From the NCBI RefSeq assembly GCF_009617755.1, contig NZ_BGZH01000001.1, positions 1,240,001-1,304,000 on the forward strand: 64,000 nt of DNA, given 5' to 3'. Position 1 is the first letter of the stretch; each line of letters opens with the position of its first letter. This DNA is from Marinobacter salsuginis. GTDB lineage: Bacteria > Pseudomonadota > Gammaproteobacteria > Pseudomonadales > Oleiphilaceae. The translations under genes and the position numbers were made by a program. A model generated the notes under the pieces. That model had not been told where the DNA came from. It made no database searches and saw only the letters and a list, made by a program, of their open reading frames with translations. Below, piece after piece: positions 24,795-33,276 of this stretch.

Positions 24795-26243
24795 ATGGCG
24801 ACCACCGACCAAGAGGTGAACGAGCTGATCAAACGGGAATACGAGCACGGATTCGTGACAGACATCGAATCCGACACGTTCGAGCCCGGCCTGAATGAAG
24901 ACGTTATCGCCCGCCTGTCCGGCATCAAGAAAGAGCCGGAGTGGATGCTGGAGTGGCGTCTGAAAGCCTACCGTCGCTGGCTCGAGATGGAAGAGCCGGA
25001 CTGGGCCCACGTGGGCTACCCGAAAATCGACTACAACTCGATTTCCTACTATTCCGCGCCCAAGCGCAAGGAAGACATGCCCCAGAGTCTGGATGAAGTG
25101 GATCCGGAACTGCTGAAAACCTACGAGAAGCTGGGCATTCCCCTGCACGAGCGCGAAAAGCTCGCGGGCGTGGCGGTAGACGCGGTGTTCGATTCCGTCT
25201 CCGTGGCAACCACCTTCAAGGAACCGCTTGCCAAGGCCGGTGTGATTTTCTGCTCCATTTCCGAAGCGATTCGCGATTACCCGGAACTGGTACAGAAATA
25301 CCTCGGCTCGGTTGTCCCCCATGGCGACAACTTCTTCGCCGGGCTCAACTCAGCGGTCTTCTCTGACGGCACCTTCGTTTACGTGCCCAAAGGCGTTCGC
25401 TGCCCTATGGAGCTGTCCACCTATTTCCGCATCAACGCGGCCAACACCGGTCAGTTCGAGCGCACCCTGATCATCGCCGACGAAGGCAGCTACGTGAGCT
25501 ACCTTGAAGGCTGCACCGCACCCATGCGGGATGAAAACCAGCTGCACGCGGCAGTTGTCGAGCTGGTGGCCCTGGACGACGCCCAGATCAAGTACTCAAC
25601 CGTACAGAACTGGTACCCGGGCGACGAGGAAGGCAAAGGCGGCATCTTCAACTTCGTTACCAAGCGTGGCGCTGCCATCGGCAAGAATTCCAAGATTTCC
25701 TGGACCCAGGTCGAAACCGGCTCCGCGGTTACCTGGAAGTACCCCAGCTGCGTCCTGCGTGGCGAGAACAGTGTTGGCGAGTTCTACTCCGTGGCCCTGA
25801 CCAACAACTTCCAGCAGGCCGACACCGGCACCAAGATGATTCACCTGGGCAAGAACACCTCCAGCACGATCATCTCCAAGGGTATCTCCGCCGGGAAGAG
25901 CTCTAACGCCTACCGTGGACTGGTTAAATTCGGTCCCGGCGCGGAAGGCGCGCGCAACTTCACCCAGTGCGATTCGCTGCTGATCGGCGACCGCTGCGGC
26001 GCGCACACCTTCCCGTACATCGAGAGCAAGAACAAGTCGGCCATCGTCGAGCACGAGGCGACCACTTCGAAGGTGAGCGACGAGCAGATGTTCCTTTGCC
26101 GCCAGCGCGGCATCGACCCGGAACAGGCAGTCTCCATGATCGTGAACGGCTTCTGTAAGGAAGTCTTCAAGGAGCTGCCCATGGAGTTCGCGGTCGAGGC
26201 CGGCAAGCTGCTCGAGGTCAGCCTCGAAGGGTCCGTTGGTTAA
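24795..26243 (+). CDS. sufB: Fe-S scaffold complex subunit SufB
   Basis: Scaffold subunit of the SufBC2D complex that assembles Fe-S clusters from SufS/SufE sulfur. The 482-residue protein is full length, with the N-terminal helical part, a long parallel beta-helix (from about 200) and the C-terminal [20 protein letters not shown] segment typical of SufB. The ATG follows GGAG at 8-bp spacing; an in-frame ATG 8 codons upstream lacks one. It is the first gene of sufBCDSATE, led by an IscR-type promoter. A 206-bp gap with a large hairpin repeat separates it from sufC, unusual for this operon. Confidence 0.97.
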   Translation: MATTDQEVNELIKREYEHGFVTDIESDTFEPGLNEDVIARLSGIKKEPEWMLEWRLKAYRRWLEMEEPDWAHVGYPKIDYNSISYYSAPKRKEDMPQSLDEVDPELLKTYEKLGIPLHEREKLAGVAVDAVFDSVSVATTFKEPLAKAGVIFCSISEAIRDYPELVQKYLGSVVPHGDNFFAGLNSAVFSDGTFVYVPKGVRCPMELSTYFRINAANTGQFERTLIIADEGSYVSYLEGCTAPMRDENQLHAAVVELVALDDAQIKYSTVQNWYPGDEEGKGGIFNFVTKRGAAIGKNSKISWTQVETGSAVTWKYPSCVLRGENSVGEFYSVALTNNFQQADTGTKMIHLGKNTSSTIISKGISAGKSSNAYRGLVKFGPGAEGARNFTQCDSLLIGDRCGAHTFPYIESKNKSAIVEHEATTSKVSDEQMFLCRQRGIDPEQAVSMIVNGFCKEVFKELPMEFAVEAGKLLEVSLEGSVG

Positions 26244-26279
26244 ACGTCTATGCCCCGCTGGCCTCGGGGAGGTCAGCAA

Positions 26280-26371
26280 GCGGGGGAGCTTTCCGGGATA
26301 CGCTGTGAATACGTCCCTGTACGCTCGACAAAATCATCCATGATTTTGACGATCCCGGAAAGCTCCCCCGC
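26280..26371 (+). repeat. Three-stem structured repeat, copy 2
   Basis: Perfect 20-bp outer arms (26280-26299 and 26352-26371), extended outward by TCGGGG/CCCCGA at 26264-26269 and 26378-26383. The 52-nt loop starts ACGCTGTGAA and holds an 8-bp hairpin CAAAATCA/TGATTTTG with TCCA loop. The arms share no sequence with copy 1, yet the unpaired words of the loop are conserved. It is transcribed between sufB and sufC. Confidence 0.85.
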
Positions 26372-26449
26372 CCACTGCCCCGAACATTTTACGGGCACCG
26401 AAAGGGTCTAAATTTACAGACAGAATTTCAGAATAGAGAGAAGCCACAA

Positions 26450-27223
26450 ATGCTGAGCATCAAGAACCTGCACGCATCCGTTGAGGGCAAAGAAATCCTC
26501 AAGGGCATCAACCTGGAAATCAAGGCCGGGGAAGTTCACGCCATCATGGGCCCGAACGGTTCTGGCAAGAGTACCCTGTCGCAGGTGCTTGCAGGCAACG
26601 AGGCATTTGAAGTCACCGAGGGTGAGATCAGCCTGAACGGTGAAAACCTGCTTGAACTTGAAACCGAAGAGCGCGCCCGTGAAGGCATCTTTCTGGCATT
26701 CCAGTACCCGGTGGAAATCCCCGGGGTAAGCAACCTGCAGTTCCTGCGTACCGCCGTGAACGCCATGCGTCAGCACAAGGGCCAGGACGAGATGAACGCG
26801 GCCGAGTTCATGAAGCTCGCCAAAGAGATTTCCAAACAGGTGGATCTGGATCCCTCATTCCTCAAGCGGGGTGTCAACGAAGGCTTCTCCGGTGGCGAGA
26901 AGAAGCGTAACGAGATCCTTCAGGCTCTGCTGCTGCAGCCGAAGCTGGCAATTCTCGACGAGACCGATTCTGGCCTTGATATCGACGCCCTGAAGGTTGT
27001 TTCTGACGGCGTAAACGCTCTGCGCGCTGAAGACCGCGCCATCCTGATGGTGACCCACTACCAGCGTCTGCTGAACCACATCGTGCCGGATTACGTGCAC
27101 GTGCTGGCCGGCGGCAAGATCATCAAATCCGGTGGCCGCGAGCTGGCCCTGGAGCTGGAAGAACGCGGCTACGGCTGGCTGGGCATCAAGGATGAAGAAA
27201 CTGCCGACAGTTCAGCCAATTAA
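26450..27223 (+). CDS. sufC: Fe-S assembly ATPase SufC
   Basis: ABC-type ATPase of the SufBC2D scaffold; it drives the conformational change that exposes the SufB-SufD assembly site. The 257 residues contain Walker A GPNGSGKST at 34-42, the Q-loop in FLAFQYPVEIPG, the signature FSGGEKKRNE, Walker B KLAILDETDSGLD and the switch His in MVTHYQRLL, all standard for SufC. An AGAGAGAAG-type ribosome site precedes the ATG. sufD follows after 12 bp. It may depend on read-through of the repeat hairpin upstream. Confidence 0.97.
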   Translation: MLSIKNLHASVEGKEILKGINLEIKAGEVHAIMGPNGSGKSTLSQVLAGNEAFEVTEGEISLNGENLLELETEERAREGIFLAFQYPVEIPGVSNLQFLRTAVNAMRQHKGQDEMNAAEFMKLAKEISKQVDLDPSFLKRGVNEGFSGGEKKRNEILQALLLQPKLAILDETDSGLDIDALKVVSDGVNALRAEDRAILMVTHYQRLLNHIVPDYVHVLAGGKIIKSGGRELALELEERGYGWLGIKDEETADSSAN

Positions 27224-27235
27224 GGAGGTCGCGGA

Positions 27236-28522
27236 ATGAAACCAGCACCCACGCTTTCCACCGCGTTCCTGCATCCGGCCGGTCAGTCACTGCCGGAGCC
27301 GCTGCTCGCCCTGCGCAAGCAACGGGGTACCGCGTTGGTCGACATGCCGTTGCCAACCCGGAAAACCGAAAACTGGAAGTACTCCAGCAAGTACCTGAAG
27401 CTGACCGACGAGATGGCTATTTCGCTGCCGGCGGAAGGCAAGACCGGCAGCAGTCTGGCAGTGCCCGGTTACAAGGTCGCGTTTCTCAATGGCGTGATGA
27501 TGCCTGAGGCCTGTGAATACCCGGACCTGGACGGCATCAGCATCCAGAGTTTCGGTGATCTGAGCGACGAGGAGGCCAGTGATCTGGCGGACCGTCTGGA
27601 CAGCACCCTGGACAACAGAGCCGTCCAGATGGCGCGGCTGAACTCCGCCCGTTTTGAAGACGGTCTGCTGATTCGCCTGAAGCCGGACGCTGTGCTCGAC
27701 CAGCCGCTGTTCATCGTTCACGAAGTCACAGCTGAGGCCAGCGGTTCGGCCTTCCCGCGTATTTTCGTAGACGCCGGCCGTCACAGCCAGATTACGCTCG
27801 TAGAGGAATATATCTCCAGCGGCTCGGCCCCAGTCATGGTTAACACCGTTACCGAGTTCAACGTCGCAGAGGGCGCCAACATCACCAGCATTCGCCTCAA
27901 CATGGAAGGCGAGAATGTCCAGCACATTGGCTCTACCGGTGTCGTGCAGCAACGCAGCTCCCGGTTCGAGAGCCACACGGTCGGTTTTGGCGGCCCGCTG
28001 CGCCGGCACGATCTGCAGGTTCGGCTGGAAGGCGAAGGCGCCGAGTGCAAGCTTAACGGCGTGGTTGTTACCCAGGGCAAACAGCATTACGACAACCACA
28101 CCACCATTGAGCATGTGGCTGCGCACTGCAACAGCGAGGAAACCTATCGCAATATTGCAGCAGATCAGTCCCATGCCGTGTTCAATGGCCGGATTCATAT
28201 CCATCAGGACGCCCAGAAGTCCAATGCGGATATGAACAACAAGAACCTGCTGCTGTCCAACGGGGCGGAAATCGATACCAAGCCGGAACTCGAAATCTAC
28301 GCCGACGACGTAAAGTGTGCCCATGGCGCAACCATCGGCCAGCTGGATGAGACCTCGCTGTTCTACCTGGTTTCACGAGGCATCGGACGGCGTGAGGCGA
28401 ACGTTCTGCTCACCATGGCCTTTATTAATGAGCTGGTGGAGCAGATTCCGGTTGAAGCAGTGCGGGAAACGGTCCAGGGCCGGCTGAACCACTTCTTCGA
28501 ACAGACATTCCAGGAGGCGTAA
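27236..28522 (+). CDS. sufD: Fe-S assembly protein SufD
   Basis: Structural partner of SufB in the SufBC2D scaffold, 428 residues. The N-terminal motif PTRKTENWKYSS, the long beta-helix and the C-terminal SRGIGRREANVLLTMAFINELVEQIP segment with the conserved YADDVKCAHGATIGQLDE are characteristic; the His in KCAHGA is the residue implicated in cluster assembly at the SufB-SufD interface. An AAGGAGGT ribosome site lies just after the sufC stop. It is co-transcribed with sufC (12 bp) and sufS (6 bp). Confidence 0.97.
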   Translation: MKPAPTLSTAFLHPAGQSLPEPLLALRKQRGTALVDMPLPTRKTENWKYSSKYLKLTDEMAISLPAEGKTGSSLAVPGYKVAFLNGVMMPEACEYPDLDGISIQSFGDLSDEEASDLADRLDSTLDNRAVQMARLNSARFEDGLLIRLKPDAVLDQPLFIVHEVTAEASGSAFPRIFVDAGRHSQITLVEEYISSGSAPVMVNTVTEFNVAEGANITSIRLNMEGENVQHIGSTGVVQQRSSRFESHTVGFGGPLRRHDLQVRLEGEGAECKLNGVVVTQGKQHYDNHTTIEHVAAHCNSEETYRNIAADQSHAVFNGRIHIHQDAQKSNADMNNKNLLLSNGAEIDTKPELEIYADDVKCAHGATIGQLDETSLFYLVSRGIGRREANVLLTMAFINELVEQIPVEAVRETVQGRLNHFFEQTFQEA

Positions 28523-28528
28523 GCGGTT

Positions 28529-29782
28529 ATGACCGATCTGTCCGTGGCAAGCACAGCCAAGCGCACCACCTTTGATGTGGAAGCCGTTCGCCGGGATTTC
28601 CCGATCCTGTCTCAGCAGGTGAACGGCAAGCCCCTGGTGTATCTGGATAATGGTGCCTCGGCCCAGAAGCCTGAGGCCGTGCTGAACGCCATGGATCGGT
28701 ATTACCGTGAGATGCACTCCAACGTCCATCGTGGCGCCCATACCCTCGGAGACCGGGCGACAGCTGCTTTCGAAGGTGCCCGTGAGACGGTTCGCAGTTT
28801 TTTGAATGCTGAAAGCACCCGGGAGATCATCTGGACCCGTGGTACCACCGAGGCCATCAACCTCGTTGCCAACGGCCTGGCTCCTCGCCTGAAGGCCGGA
28901 GACGAGATTCTGGTGAGCCACATGGAGCACCACGCCAACATTGTGCCCTGGCAGATGATTGCCGAACGCACGGGTGCAAAAGTGGTTCCTGTTCAGGTAA
29001 CCCCGGACGGCGAGCTGGATCTCGAATCCTTCTCCAGCCTTCTCAATGAAAAAACCCGGGTACTGGCAATCACCCATGTTTCCAACGTGCTTGGCACCGT
29101 AAACCCCGTGGCAGCGCTGATTGAACAGGCAAAAGCGCACGGCATTATTACCCTGGTGGACGGCGCCCAGGCAGTACCCCATTACCAGCCGGATGTGCAG
29201 GCACTGGGCTGCGACTTTTACGTGTTCTCATCGCACAAGCTGTTTGGCCCCACCGGTATTGGCGTGCTTTACGGCAAGGCCCAGTTGCTGGAGGAAATAC
29301 CTCCCTACCAGGGCGGCGGCGAGATGATCGAGCGGGTGTCCTTCGAGCGGACCACCTGGAACACCCTGCCCTACAAATTCGAGGCCGGCACGCCGGCCAT
29401 TGCCGAGGCGGTGGGCTTGGGCGCAGCCATCGACTACCTGAACGGTCTGGACCGTGCTGGCATGGAAGCGGCCGAGGCCGCCCTGCTAGAGCGCGCCAAC
29501 CAGCTGGTGGAAACCGTGCCCGGCATGGAGATCATCGGCACCGCCAAACAAAAAGTGCCGGTCATGTCCTTTAAAATTGCCGGTTTGCACCCCAGTGATA
29601 TAGGCACGCTGCTGGATCAGCAGGGCATTGCGATCCGCACCGGCCACCATTGCGCCATGCCGCTGATGGATTTCTATGGAGTTCCCGGTACAGCCCGGGC
29701 CTCATTCGCGTTCTACAATACACTGGACGAGGTGGATACATTGTTTACCGCCCTGCAGAAAGTCCAGCGTCTGTTTGCCTGA
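28529..29782 (+). CDS. sufS: Cysteine desulfurase SufS
   Basis: PLP-dependent group II cysteine desulfurase, 417 residues, that takes sulfur from L-cysteine and hands it to SufE. PLP Lys K237 is in SSHKLFGPTGIG and the active-site Cys C375 is in RTGHHCAMPLM. The N-terminal LDNGASAQKPEAVLNAM and SNVHRGAHTLGDRAT are family marks. Direct operon membership follows from the 6-bp gap after sufD and the 13-bp gap before sufA. A SufE partner is encoded at the end of the operon. Confidence 0.97.
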   Translation: MTDLSVASTAKRTTFDVEAVRRDFPILSQQVNGKPLVYLDNGASAQKPEAVLNAMDRYYREMHSNVHRGAHTLGDRATAAFEGARETVRSFLNAESTREIIWTRGTTEAINLVANGLAPRLKAGDEILVSHMEHHANIVPWQMIAERTGAKVVPVQVTPDGELDLESFSSLLNEKTRVLAITHVSNVLGTVNPVAALIEQAKAHGIITLVDGAQAVPHYQPDVQALGCDFYVFSSHKLFGPTGIGVLYGKAQLLEEIPPYQGGGEMIERVSFERTTWNTLPYKFEAGTPAIAEAVGLGAAIDYLNGLDRAGMEAAEAALLERANQLVETVPGMEIIGTAKQKVPVMSFKIAGLHPSDIGTLLDQQGIAIRTGHHCAMPLMDFYGVPGTARASFAFYNTLDEVDTLFTALQKVQRLFA

Positions 29783-29795
29783 TGGAGGTGGAATC

Positions 29796-30149
29796 ATGAC
29801 AGCCGAAGTCTTCACCCCGACCGTTGCCGTCACCATGACGCCGAGCGCCGTAAAACACGTGCGCAAACAGCTTGAGAAAAAGCCGGAAGCCAGGGGCATC
29901 CGGCTGGCCATCAAGAAGAGTGGCTGTTCCGGCTTCAAATACGAAACCCAGTGGGTGGAAGAGGCCTCCGCTGACGACAAGGTGTTCCACATCGATGGTG
30001 TCGATGTCTTCGTGAAAGAGGAGCACCTGCCTCTGGTGAACGGCATCGAAATTGATTTTGTCACCGAGGGCGTGAACTCCATGTTCCAGTTCCGCAATCC
30101 GAACGCCACCGCGGAATGCGGCTGCGGCGAGAGCTTTACCGTAGCGTAA
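29796..30149 (+). CDS. sufA: Fe-S carrier SufA (HesB/IscA family)
   Basis: A-type Fe-S carrier of 117 residues that passes clusters from the Suf scaffold to apoproteins. The three ligand cysteines are at C44 (KKSGCSGFKYE) and C108/C110 (ECGCGESF). The ATG follows TGGAGGTGG and lies 13 bp after sufS; the longer frame upstream reads through sufS and is a shadow. In E. coli sufA is first in the operon; here it is fifth, as in several marine gammaproteobacteria with sufT. Confidence 0.94.
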   Translation: MTAEVFTPTVAVTMTPSAVKHVRKQLEKKPEARGIRLAIKKSGCSGFKYETQWVEEASADDKVFHIDGVDVFVKEEHLPLVNGIEIDFVTEGVNSMFQFRNPNATAECGCGESFTVA

Positions 30150-30168
30150 TCCCTCACTGAACGTGTAG

Positions 30169-30194
30169 GTCGGATTAGCCTAGCGTAATCCGAC
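30169..30194. repeat. Short palindromic repeat (REP-like) between sufA and sufT
   Basis: GTCGGATTA (30169-30177) and TAATCCGAC (30186-30194) form a perfect 9-bp stem with an 8-nt loop. The sequence resembles REP-like elements of the GTCGGATTA...TAATCCGAC type seen in several proteobacteria. Confidence 0.7.
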
Positions 30195-30229
30195 ACCAGA
30201 GATTTAAGAAAAGCGAGGCCAGAACAGGC

Positions 30230-30772
30230 ATGCAAGAAAGGGAAGTGGTCCTGACCAAACGCGAGGTGGAAGCCCGCCTTGTTCCTTCCGGAACCGAAAT
30301 CATGATTCCGTCGGACACCTTTGTGACCATCACACAGTCACTGGGCGGTACCTTTACCGTTGCCGTGAATGGCAATCTCGCCCGCATTGAAGGCCACAAT
30401 GCCGATGCCCTCGGCAAAAAGCCCCTGGAAAGCAGCTTCGAAACTCCCGAAGACGGCACCGTCAACGAAAACCAGGTCTGGGAAGCCATGCGAAACTGCT
30501 ACGATCCGGAAATTCCGGTAAACGTGGTGGATCTTGGCTTGATTTACGAGTGCAAGATTGAAAATGGCACCGAAGACGGCAACCACGTCTACGTCCTGAT
30601 GACTCTGACGGCCGCCGGTTGCGGCATGGGCCCGGTGATTACCGAGGATGTGAAAACCAAGCTCGAGCACGTGCCCAACGTGGACAAAGTCACCGTTGAG
30701 CTGACTTTCGATCCGCCCTGGAGCAACGACATGCTCACCGACGAAGCCAAACTCGAACTGGGAATGCTGTAA
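30230..30772 (+). CDS. sufT: Fe-S maturation protein SufT
   Basis: SufT-type protein of 180 residues: an N-terminal extension (about 1-80) followed by a MIP18/DUF59 domain (WEAMRNCYDPEIPVNVVDLGLIYECK, MTLTAAGCGMGPVITEDVK, ELTFDPPWSNDMLTDEAK). DUF59 proteins take part in Fe-S cluster maturation or transfer; SufT is an accessory factor when demand is high. The Cys of NCYDPE and AGCGMG are candidate ligands. It lies in the suf operon between sufA and sufE, with an AGCGAGG-type ribosome site. Confidence 0.93.
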   Translation: MQEREVVLTKREVEARLVPSGTEIMIPSDTFVTITQSLGGTFTVAVNGNLARIEGHNADALGKKPLESSFETPEDGTVNENQVWEAMRNCYDPEIPVNVVDLGLIYECKIENGTEDGNHVYVLMTLTAAGCGMGPVITEDVKTKLEHVPNVDKVTVELTFDPPWSNDMLTDEAKLELGML

Positions 30773-31243
30773 ATGACTGCCAGTGAACAGGACTTTCTGA
30801 ACAACCCCCTTGGCAAAGACACCACCCTGGAAGACGTTCTGGATGGCTTCGAGCTTCTGGACGACTGGGAAGAGCGCTACGCTTTCATCATCGATCTGGG
30901 CAAACAGCTTCCTGCCTTCCCGGAGGAATCCCGGGTAGAGGAAAACTATGTTCACGGCTGCCAGAGCCAGGTCTGGCTGATCCACCACTTCGACGAAGAC
31001 AGCGGCCGGCTTTACCTCTTGATTGATTCAGACGCCATGATTGTACGCGGGCTGGCCGCCATCATTCTGGTTGCCCTGAACGGCAAAACCCCTAGGGACC
31101 TGCTGGCAACCGACATCGATGAGTTGTTCGAGCAACTGGACCTGTTCCGCCATATTTCGCCGACCCGGGGCAACGGCCTTCGGGCCATGGTCGGGAAAAT
31201 CCGGGATATTGCGGCTGCAGAGGCGGCCGGCGCCAGCAACTGA
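30773..31243 (+). CDS. sufE: Cysteine desulfuration protein SufE
   Basis: Sulfur acceptor of SufS, 156 residues. The persulfide-carrying Cys is C63 in YVHGCQSQVW, and the C-terminal RGNGLRAMVGKIRDIA is typical of the SufE fold. The ATG follows the sufT stop directly (taaATG), so translational coupling is likely. It closes the suf operon and converges with flgT (12 bp gap, no clear terminator). Confidence 0.96.
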   Translation: MTASEQDFLNNPLGKDTTLEDVLDGFELLDDWEERYAFIIDLGKQLPAFPEESRVEENYVHGCQSQVWLIHHFDEDSGRLYLLIDSDAMIVRGLAAIILVALNGKTPRDLLATDIDELFEQLDLFRHISPTRGNGLRAMVGKIRDIAAAEAAGASN

Positions 31244-31255
31244 TACCTACCCGCC

Positions 31256-32461
31256 TTACCAGATAATCGCGATATCATCTCTCTGGATGTTCAAGATGCC
31301 GCCGAGCTGCGGCATCGTGCCCCGACTGAAATGGGGCTGAACGCTATCAAGAGTGACGGTGACCTCGGCGTCATGTAGCTCCGGAGAATCTTCAGGAGCA
31401 TCCAGATAGCGCTTGCTCCGGTAAAGCTTCAACTCGTCGCCCGGCCTGAGCCCGGCGGTAGCCCCCGATTCCAGCGTCACCCCGTGGCCGTCCACCCGCG
31501 CAATCCGGGTAATAAAGGGCTGACACGCCAACGCCTCAGTCACGGCGGCCGCCATTTCCCCGATTAAACCGTTCACTGCCTGTCCATAGGCGGTCTTCTG
31601 GAAGCCCGCTGAACCAAATCCGGCAGAACTTCCCGGACCGGCATCCCACTGGGCTGCTGTTGCAAACCTCTGCCGGTAGACAGGCGCACCGCTGAATCCG
31701 TCAAATATAATCAGATCAGCCGCGAACCGACGGCGTTGATCCACCACGCCAATGCCCCGTTGCATCCTGTCCAGCACAGAAGTGCCCCAGGCCGACGGGT
31801 CTGCCACACCCAGATCCCGAATAACCCCGGTCACCACGAACTGCACACCCATTTCACGGGCCAGCTCGAGTACGTTGCTTAATCGATTGTCGTTCTGCTG
31901 AACCGTCGGTGCGTTCAGCAGGTCGGTAAACATTCTTGAAGTGGTCGCGCCGAAAACCTGCAGACCGCCCTGGGCCACCAAACGCTGTTGCAGCTGTTGC
32001 GGCAAGATCTCGCCGGCATCGTCAATTCGCCCTACCCTGGCCTGGTCCGGATACAGCATCGGGAAGCCGGTCACCGCGACCCGCTTTTTCAGCCGGCCGG
32101 CATTGCCCGCGCCGCACTGACTGCGACTCTCGCTGATATCTCCACGAACAATCACCCGTAACAGGTTACCACTCTGGTACTCATCAATTATCCGCACGTT
32201 CCGGGCTCTGGCGCTTGAGGCCAGATCCATCCGGGATTCGGTGATAACGCCATTTTTCATGGTGTCGTGCGTGCTTACCCGGGCCTCATACTGGAGCGAG
32301 AGGTCCCGGATCGCCGCCTTGCGGGCTTCGGCCCGGGCGGCTTCCAGATTTCCGTTGTGGATATTGGCGTGACCAACACCTTCAAGGACAACAGCGTGGG
32401 CACCCGAGACCAGAACAAGGGCGAGAATCCCGAATACAGCCAGTGACAGCAAGCGTTTCAT
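31256..32461 (-). CDS. flgT: Flagellar assembly protein FlgT
   Basis: Periplasmic protein of 401 residues with a signal peptide (MKRLLSLAVFGILALVLVSGAHA). FlgT forms the H-ring around the basal body of polar sodium-driven flagella in Vibrio. The N-terminal domain begins VVLEGVGHANIHNGNLEAAR; the middle domain has RVAVTGFPML and QFVVTGVIRDLG; the C-terminal SH3-like domain has GATAGLRPGDELKLY. It lies 18 bp downstream of the flgP-type lipoprotein gene, the usual pairing. Other flagellar genes are outside the window. Confidence 0.9.
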   Translation of the reverse strand: MKRLLSLAVFGILALVLVSGAHAVVLEGVGHANIHNGNLEAARAEARKAAIRDLSLQYEARVSTHDTMKNGVITESRMDLASSARARNVRIIDEYQSGNLLRVIVRGDISESRSQCGAGNAGRLKKRVAVTGFPMLYPDQARVGRIDDAGEILPQQLQQRLVAQGGLQVFGATTSRMFTDLLNAPTVQQNDNRLSNVLELAREMGVQFVVTGVIRDLGVADPSAWGTSVLDRMQRGIGVVDQRRRFAADLIIFDGFSGAPVYRQRFATAAQWDAGPGSSAGFGSAGFQKTAYGQAVNGLIGEMAAAVTEALACQPFITRIARVDGHGVTLESGATAGLRPGDELKLYRSKRYLDAPEDSPELHDAEVTVTLDSVQPHFSRGTMPQLGGILNIQRDDIAIIW

Positions 32462-32479
32462 AGCTTTCAGTACTCTCGA

Positions 32480-33028
32480 TCAATCAAGGTAATACAGGGA
32501 ATCCACGCCCTTGCTCTGCACATCGCCCACGCTGTCATTCTCCTGCGGCATGGGGATCGGGCAGAGATCCTGCACCTGATCATCAGCCACCTCGGCGACA
32601 CAGGCCCGGAAACGGGGCTCAAGTTTCAGTTCCATCACGGTCTCGAACACGCCGTCGCTGTGCTCGTTCACGGCGACCAGCTTCGCTCCCCGAATGTAAC
32701 TGTCGACGTAGGTTCTGAACATATCATTGCGCAAGACAAAATCGTTCACGGTGGAACTGCCGTATACGACGGTACCGTATACGCGTTCCACGAGATTGCG
32801 GTATGCATCCAGCTGGGACGCTCGCCGGGCCATCAGGCGTTTGCGGGTATCCGAACGGTCGGCCGCAACATCCTCATAGGTCCCCAGACCGCTCACCCGC
32901 ACCGTTATCGGCTCAAGCATCGTATCCTGGCGGGGCTGGCTGCCGTTATCCCCCTGGTGGCTGCCAATCGGCGCACAGGCTGCAACCGTTGTCGCCAACA
33001 GAAGCATGAGTATCCAGCGAAGATTCAT
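32480..33028 (-). CDS. flgP: FlgP-like LPP20-family lipoprotein
   Basis: Outer-membrane lipoprotein of 182 residues with a signal ending in the lipobox TVAAC (Cys18). The LPP20 core (LMARRASQLDAYRNLVERVYG, NDFVLRNDMFRTYVDSYIRGAKLV) matches the FlgP group that builds outer-membrane disks or the H-ring with FlgT. It is the first gene of the flgP-flgT pair. The 248-bp stretch upstream (33029-33276) is AT-rich and divergent to a TraF-type gene; no certain sigma-28 or sigma-54 promoter was found in it. Confidence 0.88.
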   Translation of the reverse strand: MNLRWILMLLLATTVAACAPIGSHQGDNGSQPRQDTMLEPITVRVSGLGTYEDVAADRSDTRKRLMARRASQLDAYRNLVERVYGTVVYGSSTVNDFVLRNDMFRTYVDSYIRGAKLVAVNEHSDGVFETVMELKLEPRFRACVAEVADDQVQDLCPIPMPQENDSVGDVQSKGVDSLYYLD

Positions 33029-33276
33029 TGCGTGTCTCCAGAAAACATCATTTCCGCTTGCCCATGAAAGAATTACGCCAGTTTTTCTAAACCACTGATA
33101 TTTCGATTAACAACGTCCATTCCTCTCATTCTGCAATCCCCAAGCGGCAAAAAACTGCCTCCGTTTACACATCAAAAACAAACCGTTACCCCATGCGTCA
33201 TGCGCTGGAAAACGTTCTGCATTAACCTTTCTAGTACGTCATATCTATTTTGCTTTTTTACACGACAGGATTCTTC

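Noticed and set aside
33029..33276. Sigma-54 or sigma-28 promoter before flgP
   Set aside because: Only a partial TGGC element with no GC at the -12 position; not enough to call.
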